DNA of 64,000 nucleotides from the NCBI GenBank assembly GCA_001466705.2, contig LATX02000001.1:620001-684000 (forward strand), in the 5' to 3' direction. Numbering within the stretch: the first letter of the stretch is position 1; each line of letters starts with the position of its first letter. Origin of the DNA: Moniliophthora roreri. Its lineage: Eukaryota; Basidiomycota; Agaricomycetes; Agaricales; Marasmiaceae. Under the pieces are notes generated by a model. The model was not told where the DNA came from, searched no databases, and saw nothing but the letters and a program-made list of their open reading frames with translations. Below are positions 24,375 through 34,782 of this stretch, piece by piece. Both the position numbers and the translations under genes were made by a program.

Positions 24375-24956
24375 ATGAGCGGGCAAAGTGCTAGTTCACC
24401 TCCTTCTACTTCTGTTCTATTTGCTCGTGGAGTCGTCGCTCGCCTATCAACATGGTCTATCCTTCGCACAGCTGTCCAAGAATCATGGGGCGGACCCAAC
24501 GCAGCGCAAAAGCGCACATGGCTGGCCGGTGTGATCGTCGATGCATTCGAAGAAGAAGCAGAAACACCGGACGATCAATATATTGAGGAGATGCTTGTTC
24601 AAGTCATGACCGATGAGTTCGAAGTATTGGTGGAAGATGGAAGCGCAGAAAGTGTTGCCAAGGATATTGTGGCAATGTGGGATGATGTGCAGGCGGGAAA
24701 GGGCGATGCTCTGGTGCAAAGATGGGAAGAAAAGGCAGATAAGTTGAAGGGAAAACAGGAAGTTGTTGATATCAAGAAAGGTGCGGAGGAGGTTGACGAT
24801 GACGATTGGGAGGATGATGAGGAAGACGACGAAGACGCGATGGATGAAGATGAACAGGTCCCTCAATTAATTGAACGTCCGCCCCCAAGGAGGAAGGAAG
24901 AGCCGGTTATAGATGAGGATGGTTTCACGCTAGTGAAAGGGAAAGGAAGGCGGTAG
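24375..24956 (+). CDS. TSR2: Pre-rRNA processing protein TSR2 (eS26 escortin)
   Basis: An intronless 193-residue frame. The N-terminal half (LFARGVVARLSTW, VQESWGGPNAAQKRTWL, and a helix DDQYIEEMLVQVMTDEFEV) matches the Tsr2 family; the second half is very acidic (a run of Asp/Glu after residue 140) and ends in DEDGFTLVKGKGRR, as is common in Tsr2 proteins. Tsr2 releases eS26 from its importin in the nucleus and delivers it to pre-40S particles; loss blocks 20S pre-rRNA processing in yeast. The ATG at 24375 is chosen because the family begins shortly before the first helix; an upstream in-frame ATG at 24345 would add ten residues. Confidence 0.9.
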   Translation: MSGQSASSPPSTSVLFARGVVARLSTWSILRTAVQESWGGPNAAQKRTWLAGVIVDAFEEEAETPDDQYIEEMLVQVMTDEFEVLVEDGSAESVAKDIVAMWDDVQAGKGDALVQRWEEKADKLKGKQEVVDIKKGAEEVDDDDWEDDEEDDEDAMDEDEQVPQLIERPPPRRKEEPVIDEDGFTLVKGKGRR

Positions 24957-25130
24957 ATTACCTTGTGTGCAGTACGTTCTACTGTCTCTATCGATTTTTG
25001 AAAAATGCCTGACTTCGTGTAGATTTAGATCGTCCCGATACTCAAAATTGCCGGTGGCATACACATCTACCGGGCCTTTGTCTTGTACATATTTTATGCA
25101 TCAAGTCCACCGATTTGTATTAGATGTAGC

Positions 25131-28037
25131 TCAACGAGACAATGACAGCGCTGCACCCACTCTCGACACAATGTCTAGCACAGAGGCAACCATGTCGTCT
25201 GTCGCCACCTCTTCGAGTAATTTGGATTCTTTTTCGGTTTCCGCATGACGCTGAGCACTATCGTTTCGTTCGGCTTCTTTTCCCAGGTTATGATACACCA
25301 CGGAAAGCAGGTACTGCACATCCGTCGCTGGACGATACATTTCCAAGGAAAGGAAGTCCTTCTCGGCCATGAGGAGCCATTGGACCGCATCATGGAGCGC
25401 AGATGCTGTGGAAGGTTGAGCATGATACTGGTGGCATAGTATCAGACTTACGCAAACTATCCCTGCATGCAACGGTACATCGGGCCAATGTAAACGCTGC
25501 CAGTGCTCTTTGCTCGATGTCGTTACCAGTGATCACCTAAGGCAATGGTCAGTTCAAGGGGATCGGGGATGAAATAACACCCGTACCTGTGGCATTATGT
25601 CCTCCACCATCTGCTTACAGCGTTTTGTAAGACCAAACTCGAGAAGCACGTCGGCCAAGAGTAGTACTCCGGTTCGATAGTAGTTCAAACGAAAGAGAAA
25701 TTCGGAATGCCATAGAGCGATGAGTAGCGGTTCAATCGCTATCGTGGCGTGATCGCGCTCCTGCAGAGTTGATGAATTCCTGCACAAGCAGAACGCTCAG
25801 CACGTACGAAACTGACCTTCATCTGTATGACTTCATACAGGGGATCGGAGACTTTGTTATTTGTCCTAGATGGTATTTTGTACAAGTAATGCCTGGGATT
25901 GAACTCTCCTGGCGGTCGTCGGGGCAGGATATACTCTCGTAGAAGACGATGCTGACATCTATCCCATAAAAAAATGTCACTTGTCTGTTGATAATCACTG
26001 CGACTAGTTACCTTCTACTTGCCCTTAAGGCAAGGACGTGCCAAACTTCTTGGGCCCACAAACCATAATCATGGATAGGAAGACCTCTCCAAACAGCTGG
26101 TTCTAGGAGCATTGCAAGAGCACTCTCATACTTGCCCTGTCGTGCGCGCTATAATAGTATGCGAGTCATTGACACGTTTAGCACCCAACAGTAAGGAACA
26201 TACCTTGTAGGCTTTGTTGAGTATAACCGTCAAGCGATTGTTATCATCTCCACCCGACTCCGTAAAGGCGATCACAGTGTCAGCTTCAATAGCAGCGAGG
26301 TCATCACAACCTAAAGAACACATGTGAGCAATAACCTTTGCAGAAGGCTGTTCCACTGACCAGCTGCATTCCACACTACTGATTGGACAGCGTGTTGTGC
26401 CCATTGATCAACGTCTCTGATAGTGACGAACTTGTTTTCAGCCCAATAGTTGAAAACGCTGATGGACTGTACAATCTTGCTGAAGGAAGCTGAGAGTGGT
26501 TGTTCCTATATATCTTTTAGTTTAATGCCGGACTGCGAGACAAGATAAATGTACGAACATGTTTTTCCTCCAAAAGCTTCTTCACGTCATACAGAATCTC
26601 CAGAGGATGAAGTTGTGGTTGAATTTCATTTAACGGTGGCTTCTGTCCTTCCTCCTCGGGCGGGAAGCGGTGAAGGAGACTAAAGCTAGAACTTTAGTGA
26701 CATCCTATCGCAGATAGAAGGCTTTACAAACCTTACACATTGCTGAAGTGTCAATCTGTCACCATTCGTCCTCGTTGTATTGATAGCCTCGAGTAGCAGC
26801 TTTCTGAAATTGGGGCTCAGTGCGAGAAGTGAAATGGCGACGACCCACCTTGCGGGCAGCACTCCACTCATTTCGGAGGTAATGCATACGAACAAGGTTC
26901 AATAAGCCGTGCTGGCGAAGCCCGCTATATGAGATGTCAGTTTAGGCTTCAATGGGTAACAAAAATTCACTCAACGATTCGTTGCCCTCATGGAACCGTT
27001 GTTCAAAGAATCGCCGTATGCTATCTACCGAGAGACTTTCGTCTCCAGTAGCTATGCCTCTCAGCCACCTAAAAAGAGTATCTAACTTCTGAAGACTACC
27101 GGAAGCAACCTGACATACTCCTCGTAGGAATCGGGTAGAGCACCATAGTCAGAATCATTATGCGTCTTGAAAATTTGACGATCCACTATAGTCGAAATGA
27201 ATTTTGACGAAGCAGGAAGGATGGATGCAAGTTACTATGGTTCAGCCTATCCTTTATGACAGGGTCATATCCAGTGTTCGGTTTGTTATTCCACCATAGG
27301 TGAAAGTCTTCATGTAACTTGATGACACCCGTGACCGAGAGTTTTAAAAACCCGACAAAGCATCGGCGACAAAAGTATCCAAAAATTGACCTGGGAGTCT
27401 GTATAGTTGAATAGTTGATGTTGACGGGGAATAGAGACGCATTTACGAATACCGCAGGCTCCTGAACACCCAAGTCAGAATCACAGGATAAGCAGGGATT
27501 AGAGATGTTACGCACGTCCTCTTCACTCTTCTCGATGAACAATGGTGGAACACCTATTATTTATCAACCAGTCACTCAGCCCAGCAAACCCACAACTCCG
27601 ATATTCAACAAGTCGCACCAGCGAAGAAGTTGACCATCTGGTCTGTTGTTTCTAGTTTCTGCGAGGAATTAATCACTAGCTCTTCAACGATATAGAGTGG
27701 ACGCACGAAATTCGAAAAGGCTACGATGAACTTTTGTTCCTGCATTCCAGTGTTCTCAGGAGCGGACAAGAGTTGATCTTGAAGTGAACGTGCAGTTCGT
27801 GGCTTAGCCATCTAGTAGGAATTGGTTAGCGAGCCCAAGTAGTACGTATCGTGGTTCAATCATCAGCACCTCGGAAACCTCATCGAGAAGCAGTCGATGC
27901 AGGAAGAGCTGGAAAGCAGGAGAAAATTGCTTCAAATCATGATCCCTGTAAGCAAGAACAAAGAGAGCACAAGTTGCAATGTGGTGAGGACGTAGAACGA
28001 AATCGGACGATGGTGATGACTCCACGACGCTGGCCAT
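25131..28037 (-). CDS. APC5: Anaphase-promoting complex subunit 5
   Basis: Sixteen exons join to 707 aa: 27870-28037, 27619-27811, 27516-27553, 27236-27461, 27110-27185, 26976-27068, 26849-26924, 26732-26799, 26559-26679, 26361-26505, 26204-26310, 26012-26148, 25817-25958, 25587-25760, 25452-25536 and 25131-25405. Recognisable parts are the N-terminal LRPHHIATCALFVLAYR, the IFGYFCRRCFVGFLKLS region and then helical TPR-like repeats (LLNLVRMHYLRNEWSAARK, KLLLEAINTTRTNGDRLTLQQC, YYRTGVLLLADVLLEFGL, VQYLLSVVYHNLGKEAER). APC5 is a TPR scaffold of the APC/C ubiquitin ligase. Assignment rests on this architecture and on the GDRLTLQQC repeat. The ATG at 28037 is the first in the frame. An alternative, longer intron 27399-27515 would also keep the frame and remove 39 residues. 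Confidence 0.82.
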
Positions 28038-28261
28038 GGTGTTGGCAAGACGCGAGAACTTGAACGTGGTCACATCGTGTGACCGAACGCGTTTGACTCG
28101 AGATCGAATTCCGAGGACGTGATTTGAGTTAGACGGAAAAAAGCGACTTCATAACAGTATATAACCATGTCCGTAGAGTACCTATATATGTAATAGTTCC
28201 GCGCATACGAAAGTCATAATAAGGATAAAAAGTGAAAGGGGACCAGCCCATCAGAACAAGC

Positions 28262-29605
28262 TCAAGACACAAGAATGAATATGAGGAACTGGAGCAGGAC
28301 GAGTATAAGTTTTCCGTATCGGGGGGGATGCAACAAGAACACTCACGAATACGATGAGCACACCAAATACCTTCAGCATCAGCCATCGGTTGCTTGATAT
28401 GCTAGCATAGTACTTGAGCAACTCCCGCTGAGCACCACTGACATTTGATGCAATATCGATCGTGTCGGCATCAATCCTTTGCACCGTCTCCCTCTGCTCA
28501 GCGACCATGTTGGCAAGCTGTGTGAAGATTTGACCGAGCTCCGCGATAGTCGCTTCAATAGACTCTATGGCAGTGGTTCGTGACTGTATGTAGGAGTCCT
28601 ATGCGGTGCTTGAGTTAAGGATGAGGACAGAAACGAGGGTTAGACGCACCTGCTGCTCTACCAGCTGCATCTGCATGAATGCACTTCCGTTTTGCGAGTT
28701 ACCAACTCCCTCTTCAGCCGCATCAAGGTTCAAGGCAAGTAGATCACCATTCTGATGTGCACGGGCTTTTCCTTTGGAATCGAGTCGACTCGAGCTGCCG
28801 TCACCCATAGGGTCGGCACCCCTCTGTTGGAACAGCAATGAATCTGGAGCGGAGATAAACATCATGTTTAATTTTGTGGCAAGATGAGGATGACGAACTG
28901 GATGGGGCTTGATTTGCTGCGGACGACGTGGAAGACATGAACTTTTCAGTTCGTTCCCTCGACTCTTTCATGTTCTAGATATTGTATGAGTATAGGGTAT
29001 TCTGTTAAGAGTTCTATCCCCACCTGAGTCCGAACTTCTAGAACGTCTTTAAAGGTGATACTAGTGCTCGCTAGCTTGTTCTGCAGTAGCACAACCACGT
29101 TATTGTTGTGCTCATGAACGATATTTTCTTCTGAAGACTTGGCTGAGCTCTGTTTACGCTGCTTGACATAGTTTTGCAACGACAATATTTGCTTGTTGAT
29201 ATTGGCAATGTCTTGTTTGATTATGAAAGTGAGTTCCTGGAGGTGGCGAGCTCGAATGAGTAGTCGGTGATAGCTTGAAGAGAGAAACGTTGCGCACGCT
29301 AATTTCTACGGGTTTGTCGTCGAATAATGCTTTCCGTTTCGCCACTATTGAAAAAGCAGAACCGTGAGCGGAACTATCATCCGGTATGGATTTTTTGGAC
29401 TCATACGTTGTGCAAGCTTTGCCAGCTTAAGACTTGTACTACTGAGATCCTTCCCAATAGCAGATGCCATTCTTGTGAACTCGCTTTTACTCCCTCCTGC
29501 CTTGCCATTCAGCAGCTTCTGCTTTGCCTCCTGGGATCTTGGTGACCGTTTCCGTATGGAATCGACGCAAGTTCTGAATTCGTTCGTCCGGTCTTGTACT
29601 GGCAT
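28262..29605 (-). CDS. SED5: Syntaxin-5 family t-SNARE SED5
   Basis: Seven exons give 335 aa: 29407-29605, 29298-29344, 29024-29236, 28899-28974, 28650-28843, 28347-28598 and 28262-28288. The N-terminal QDRTNEFRTCV peptide is the Sed5/syntaxin-5 signature that binds Sly1. A Habc-type helical region (ELTFIIKQDIANINKQI) follows, then a Qa-SNARE motif with the zero-layer Gln in AELGQIFTQLANMVAEQ. The C-terminal membrane anchor is WLMLKVFGVLIVF joined by the last 27-nt exon to FLIFILVS and a stop, so the protein ends at its membrane segment as usual. It would mediate ER-Golgi and intra-Golgi fusion. The last intron has a GTGAGT donor and CTCCAG acceptor; retaining it would change the tail to a hydrophilic extension. 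Confidence 0.93.
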
Positions 29606-29802
29606 TGTAAGGAGTGTAACTGGGTGGCAAGGAAAGAAATGGGCTGAGAAATTGGATACAGCAAAAGTGGATGCGGTGCGAAAGCTGGGGGCAATGGCCA
29701 CGTCCTGCCGCCTAGATTAACAGCACGTGGTACTGAACGCGAAATCGAAAAGGCAAGTGCCTTATCCTTCCCCAAACTCCTCCCGCCTGCCCTCGGCTCC
29801 GT
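29606..29802. promoter_or_regulatory. Divergent promoter of SED5 and glycerol-3-phosphate dehydrogenase
   Basis: The 197 bp between the two start codons must hold both promoters. No TATA box stands out. Confidence 0.4.
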
Positions 29803-31511
29803 ATGCTGGGACCAGCACGCTTTAGACCGCGGTACTTTTTGCTAAATACATCTGCTCGATCCTTCCTTCATCGATACTGCAGTCAGACGCGTGTCAACCA
29901 TCGATTCCTCAACTCTTCTTCTCTGAACCGAATTACCACCAGACCCAATTCTTCTTCTCTAATGCCTGGCAAAAATCTTCTCACAGACCCTTCAAAGGTC
30001 TTGATCCTTGGTGCTGGAAACTTTGGTAGCTGTCTTGCTGACCATTTGGGAGATTCACAACACGAAGTATATCTCTGGGCGAGGGAGGAAACAGTGGTGA
30101 AGCACTTCAACCAGTATCATCGGAATCCGAATTACCTTCAGGACCACCATTTCTCTACAAACATCAAGGCTGTTGGTCCGGAGATGCCAGGCCGTGATCT
30201 CATCAACGAGATGGACGTTGTCTTGTTCGCGATTCCAACTCAATTCCTCAGGTACGAGCATCTACCATCTGGCGTCTCTGCAGCATTAAAATGCATCTTG
30301 TCTACTACAGGGACACACTCAGCAGGCTAGACCTTCACCTCAACAGAGAGAATGCGCCCCTTCTCATTTTCGTCAACAAGGGTATCGAGATTGGAACTCA
30401 CGCTTTAACGCTGGAAATCATCGCTGACACTTGCGGAGCGGACATTGCCAAGGCAGCCACGTTCATTGTATGTTTTCATGTCTTTCCAAAGACTGTCATG
30501 TGGCCCAAAAAACGAGTAACTGACTTTCTCTGGGCAATTTTAGTCAGGTCCATCATTCGCTAAAGAGAGTGAGGCCTAGAACACCTCACTAGCCCAGCAC
30601 CTAATCCTTTTGGTCCCTTTATATCTAGTCGTAAAGAGACAACCGACCTCGGTTTCTGTCGCGTCGTTTACCGAATCCGAGGCTGAGAAAGCAGCATTAC
30701 TTTTCCATCAACCTCACTTCCGGTGGTATGTCACTTGTTCGTTATCAGTCTCGGTATCATTATTTACCGCGTAAATGGATTGCGTATAGCTACACTGGGA
30801 ATGATCCCATTGGGATTGAGCTATCCGGCGCTCTCAAGAACGTGTACGCTATTGCAGCAGGGGCGGCCGATGGGCTCGGCTTTGAGAATAACACGCGAGC
30901 GAGCAAGTCCTCGTTTCCATATTGCTCTGAAGTATTGACTTAATATCATTCATTTCTCCAGTGATCATTACTCGGGGACTGGCAGAAATGACATGCATAG
31001 GTACCGCATACGGCGCCTCGCCTTTAACATTCCTGGGTCTCGCAGGAGTTGGGGACCTATTTCTGACGTGTAGCTCCCCAACCAGTCGAAATTATACGGT
31101 CGGATACCGCCTTGGAAAGGGCGAATCACTGGAGAAGATCACCAATACGCTAGGAAGTGTGGCAGAAGGTGTTTCAACTTCGAAAGGTGTCAAAATCATC
31201 ATCGATGAATTAGGCATCCAAGCCCCAATAGCAACATGCGTAAGTGATGTTGCCGTGTCTGGTTGCCGTGCAAGTGCTGATCCTTTGTGATATGATCAGA
31301 TTTACGAAGTATTGTACGAGGGTAAGTCTACACCTGAGGTGACTGTCACAAAGGCACAGACCGACCAGGACTGCTTTTAGGAAAAGATATACAAGTAGCA
31401 GTGCGGGAGTTGATGGAGCTTCCGCCATCAAAAGAGCTGGACTTGCCACCCACTGCCGGGGGCCCGGCACGGAAACTAATGCAGAAACTAGGGTTGAAGG
31501 AAGGACCGTAA
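29803..31511 (+). CDS. GpsA-type glycerol-3-phosphate dehydrogenase with N-terminal extension
   Basis: Eight exons give 423 aa: 29803-30251, 30311-30467, 30544-30568, 30629-30725, 30790-30902, 30962-31239, 31300-31321 and 31381-31511. The Rossmann motif GAGNFGS starts near residue 69. [39 protein letters not shown] and [18 protein letters not shown] are the GpsA consensus, clearly closer to bacterial and plastid enzymes than to the cytosolic Gpd1 type. The reaction is NAD(P)-dependent reduction of dihydroxyacetone phosphate to glycerol 3-phosphate. The first 53 residues are rich in Arg and Ser without acidic residues, like a mitochondrial presequence; a second ATG (residue 54, at 29962) would give a cytosolic form. 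The fifth intron has a GC donor (GCGA then GCAAGT), needed to read NNTRAMIITRG. Confidence 0.93.
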
Positions 31512-32007
31512 TGAATCGTCGGAACTTGGGTAATAGAGATTATAGATCTCGGCGTTTGATACCACGTATGAGCACGTATGCCACCATTTTGAACCTGATT
31601 GAACCTGATTGGGGTAGTCTGGGAAGGAACCGATGCGATGACAAATTTACGATCTGTAACAAAAACTCTTTGTCGGCGCAAGCCGGGGGTCCTGAACAAT
31701 TTGTCTTTCGGGCGCACGTCCTGTTCAAATGAGAAATGTACTGGCAATGCAAAGGAAGCACTGCAAAAGCGAGCTGGAGGGAGACTCGCAATCAGGATGG
31801 CAACGTATCTGCCGCAGATAAAAAGGTGCACACTGCATTTATGTAATGTACCCGGATCACGTGCCAAATTCGAGGTGATCGCGATCATAATTTTTTTCAG
31901 CGTGCTTTTTCCAGTTGGACGTTTCTTCTTCTTTTATTCCTTTTTACTCGACTCTTTTCCCAAAGTCCGTCTTTCGGTTCAGCACCCTTCTCACATCCCA
32001 TTCTCCA
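31512..32007. other. Intergenic, no gene recognised
   Basis: The 3' region of the dehydrogenase gene and the promoter of the ankyrin/CCCH gene. T-rich sequence (about 31886-31960) precedes the start codon at 32008. Confidence 0.5.
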
Positions 32008-34184
32008 ATGACCGCTGCCCTCATCCAAGCTGCTGCTGAAGGTCGTCGTGAAGATGTCCTTCAAATTCTCTCCGAAACGCCTTCGACCGACGTCAACGGC
32101 AAAGGTACAAGTCGTGTCATGGTTGAAAGAAAAAAAAGTTCAATTTCTGATTTGGAGCTTTCAAGATGAACAAGGCGCAACTGCACTAGTTGAAGCTGTG
32201 AAAAATGGACATGTGGAGGTGGTTCGAGTCTTACTCGACAAGGGTATGTCCAAGTTGACCTGTTGATTTCCTTTTCACCGAATTTCGTCCACTGATTCGA
32301 CTCTTTGGCTGATCCAGGTGCTGATCCTACATTACCATCCAGCTCAGGATCTCCGCAAGAGTGTACCCAGGATCCTGCAATACTCGAACTTGTCAACTCT
32401 GCGCTGAGCAAGACTGATCAGAATGGTTATGTGCAGGATCCCAATGCCAACCCGGAAAAATCTTACTATCCGCCACCTCCTCCTCCCGGTGCTTATCCTT
32501 ACTACCCACCCCCTGCCATGCCTGAAGGCACTGTATATTATCCTCAACCACCCGAAGGTCAGCCACCAGCAGGTTCTGGCCCAGGAAATTTACCTCCTCC
32601 CGAAATAGCGCGTTTGATTCCTTGCAGGTACTTCCCTGCTTGTCGTTATGGATCGTCTTGCATGTTCGCACATCCTCAAGGACCATACTTCCAAGGACCG
32701 CTTCCTCCACCAGCTCAATACCCCGCGCCATACGATCCCATGAACCCCCAAAATTACTCACCTAACTATTACCCTATGTCACCGCCCTCGTTTCAACCAC
32801 CTCCTCCCAACGGTGTCCCCATGAACTCGCTTCCCTCGTCAACACCACCAATGACTCAAGGTCCTCCCTCAAACGAGATGACGCCTCCACCAGCACCGTT
32901 CAGCCCTAACGGTGCACCTGTTCCACTGCCTTACCCAACAATGCCGCCTATGGTCGCACCTTCGCCCTATCCGCCTCATCCTGGTCAGCCAGGCTCTATG
33001 CACATGACCGGTCTTCCAGTACCTGTGTATCACCAAGGTCTACCTCCACCACCTCAAGGCCAATCCCAATCACCACCGGCCATGTACAACGGCGCGCCTC
33101 CTCCAGCACCCTTTGTAATGCAGCCTAACGTACCACCTCAGTATCCTGTTCCAGTTCCTGTGGCATACCCCGACGCAAACGGAGCCGCCGTGAAATCGCC
33201 CCCTCTCAACCCTCAGTCAGATTATGCTAACCCTGTTCCCCCTCCTACACGCGAAAATGCCACACACAACCGCCGAGGAAGCATGCGACGGGGTTCCTTC
33301 GGCGTTCGGCCCAAGCCCCCATGCCTTTTCTTCCCAGCCGGCAAGTGCAAGAATGGGTGCGCAAATTCTTAATAATGATGTGTCTGCCTATCCAAATATT
33401 TATTTTTACGACTTTCTAGTGATGATTGTCGCTTTCCCCATGTTTTACCCGACAACCCTGCGGCGGCAGCTAACCAATACTTCAGCGGTGGTAGGGGAGG
33501 CGCACCTCGTTCCACACGCCACCTCAACGGCGATTCTAATGGTGTAGGCGCACTTGACCAGAAGATGTCAGCCATGTCGATCCGCGACGTATGTCGAGGC
33601 CATTTTGTATCCAGACTTTGATCTCATCAAGAATTATTTTATTAGGCACCTAGATCTCAGAATGGTCCCCAGATTCACGGCAAGGCTGAGTCTCAAAACC
33701 GCCCTCGTCATGGTATGGGGTTTAAGAATGGCCCGAACGGCGCCGTGCCACCAAATAATAAGCGGTCACCTCCACCTAAACAGCGAGTCCCCAACGCAGA
33801 TGACTTCCCAGTCCTTGCGGGTTCCACGACGCCTCCCACCAAGGCCGTCAACGGCTACTTCAATGGCAATGGTCACACTGGCCCGACAGCTGCTCAAGTT
33901 TTGCAAGCTCCTCCTCCTGGCAGACGAGAAAGCGCCAATGTGACTCGGACAGCATCACCCGACTCCGCAAGTTCCGTAAAGGCACGGTTTCAATTCTAAC
34001 CGGTCAAAAGCGTATACTAAATGGCTTGCTCTCCTAGGATTCAAAACCAGAGGTTAACGGCACCACCGAGAAAGCGGTTCCGGCTCCCACTTCTGTCATT
34101 CCAACCAAGCTTCCTGTCTCTTTTGCAGCCGTCACTGCCAACAGTGTACCGGAGGCTGCTGCGGAGGTATCGGTCTCTGCATAA
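32008..34184 (+). CDS. Ankyrin-repeat and tandem CCCH zinc-finger protein
   Basis: Six exons give 619 aa: 32008-32104, 32166-32243, 32318-33356, 33420-33588, 33646-33975 and 34038-34184. The N-terminal 60 residues hold an ankyrin-type helix pair (MTAALIQAAAEGRREDVLQI; GATALVEAVKNGHVEVVRVL, then GADP). Two CCCH fingers follow: CRYFPACRYGSSCMFAH (spacing 5-5-3, shorter than usual at the first gap) and CLFFPAGKCKNGDDCRFPH (7-5-3), the latter split by an intron. Between them is a long Pro-rich segment with PPP and PYYPPP runs. This build suggests an RNA-binding regulator of mRNA fate; proteins with N-terminal ankyrin repeats and paired CCCH fingers occur in fungi and plants. The specific target is unknown. 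The 3' end faces ADE5,7. Confidence 0.9.
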
Positions 34185-34782
34185 AAAGTATCGACGTCCT
34201 GTGTACGCCATGTTTTTCTTTTTTTCGGCGGACGTCTAGATCATTACATATCTTCGGACACCGGCATCATCCTGGTTGTAATTCAGTGTTTTCATTTGCT
34301 ATCTTGGGTATTATGCTCCAGTCGCGCCGTATCGTCTTTCTATTCTTATTCCCTTGTTCTGTCGTTTCTATCGCATGCCCTATATATCTCCGCACGTTGT
34401 TTATTTGCTTCGCATATCGCTTCTTTCCCCGTCCCATCGTGCACACCCTTCCTGTTTCTTGTAGATATACTGACCGTCTGTGCTCTAGCCTTACATCTTC
34501 TGTCCGGCATTGCGACCGGTGCCCTTTCTTTTCTTCTCCTGTTTCCGCACTACACTAACTTTTCAAAACATATTTACCAGTCTCGTCTCTTCATATGTGC
34601 ACACTATCCATGATTTCCCGTCTTACATCCATGCACCTGTTCTACCGTACAAGATATCCTGTATCCTTCCCTCCATTTGTCTTTCCTTGTAATTTGTGAA
34701 TTACACTGGATACTACAGTCTCTTTCTCTTTATAGCACACACATATATAAAGCATACATACGCATATACTTACACCTGAAAC
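34185..34782. other. Convergent 3' region
   Basis: About 600 bp between the stop codons of the CCCH gene (+) and ADE5,7 (-). It is pyrimidine-rich on the plus strand; the open frames in it are low-complexity by-products. Confidence 0.55.

Noticed and set aside
28038..28073. Upstream extension of APC5 to 28073
   Set aside because: That extension would have to start at GTG; the first ATG in frame is at 28037.
28129..28260. Alternative last exon for SED5 starting after CTTGAG
   Set aside because: It would add more than 40 residues after the membrane anchor and uses a poor acceptor; the CTCCAG acceptor at 28289 gives the normal SED5 tail.
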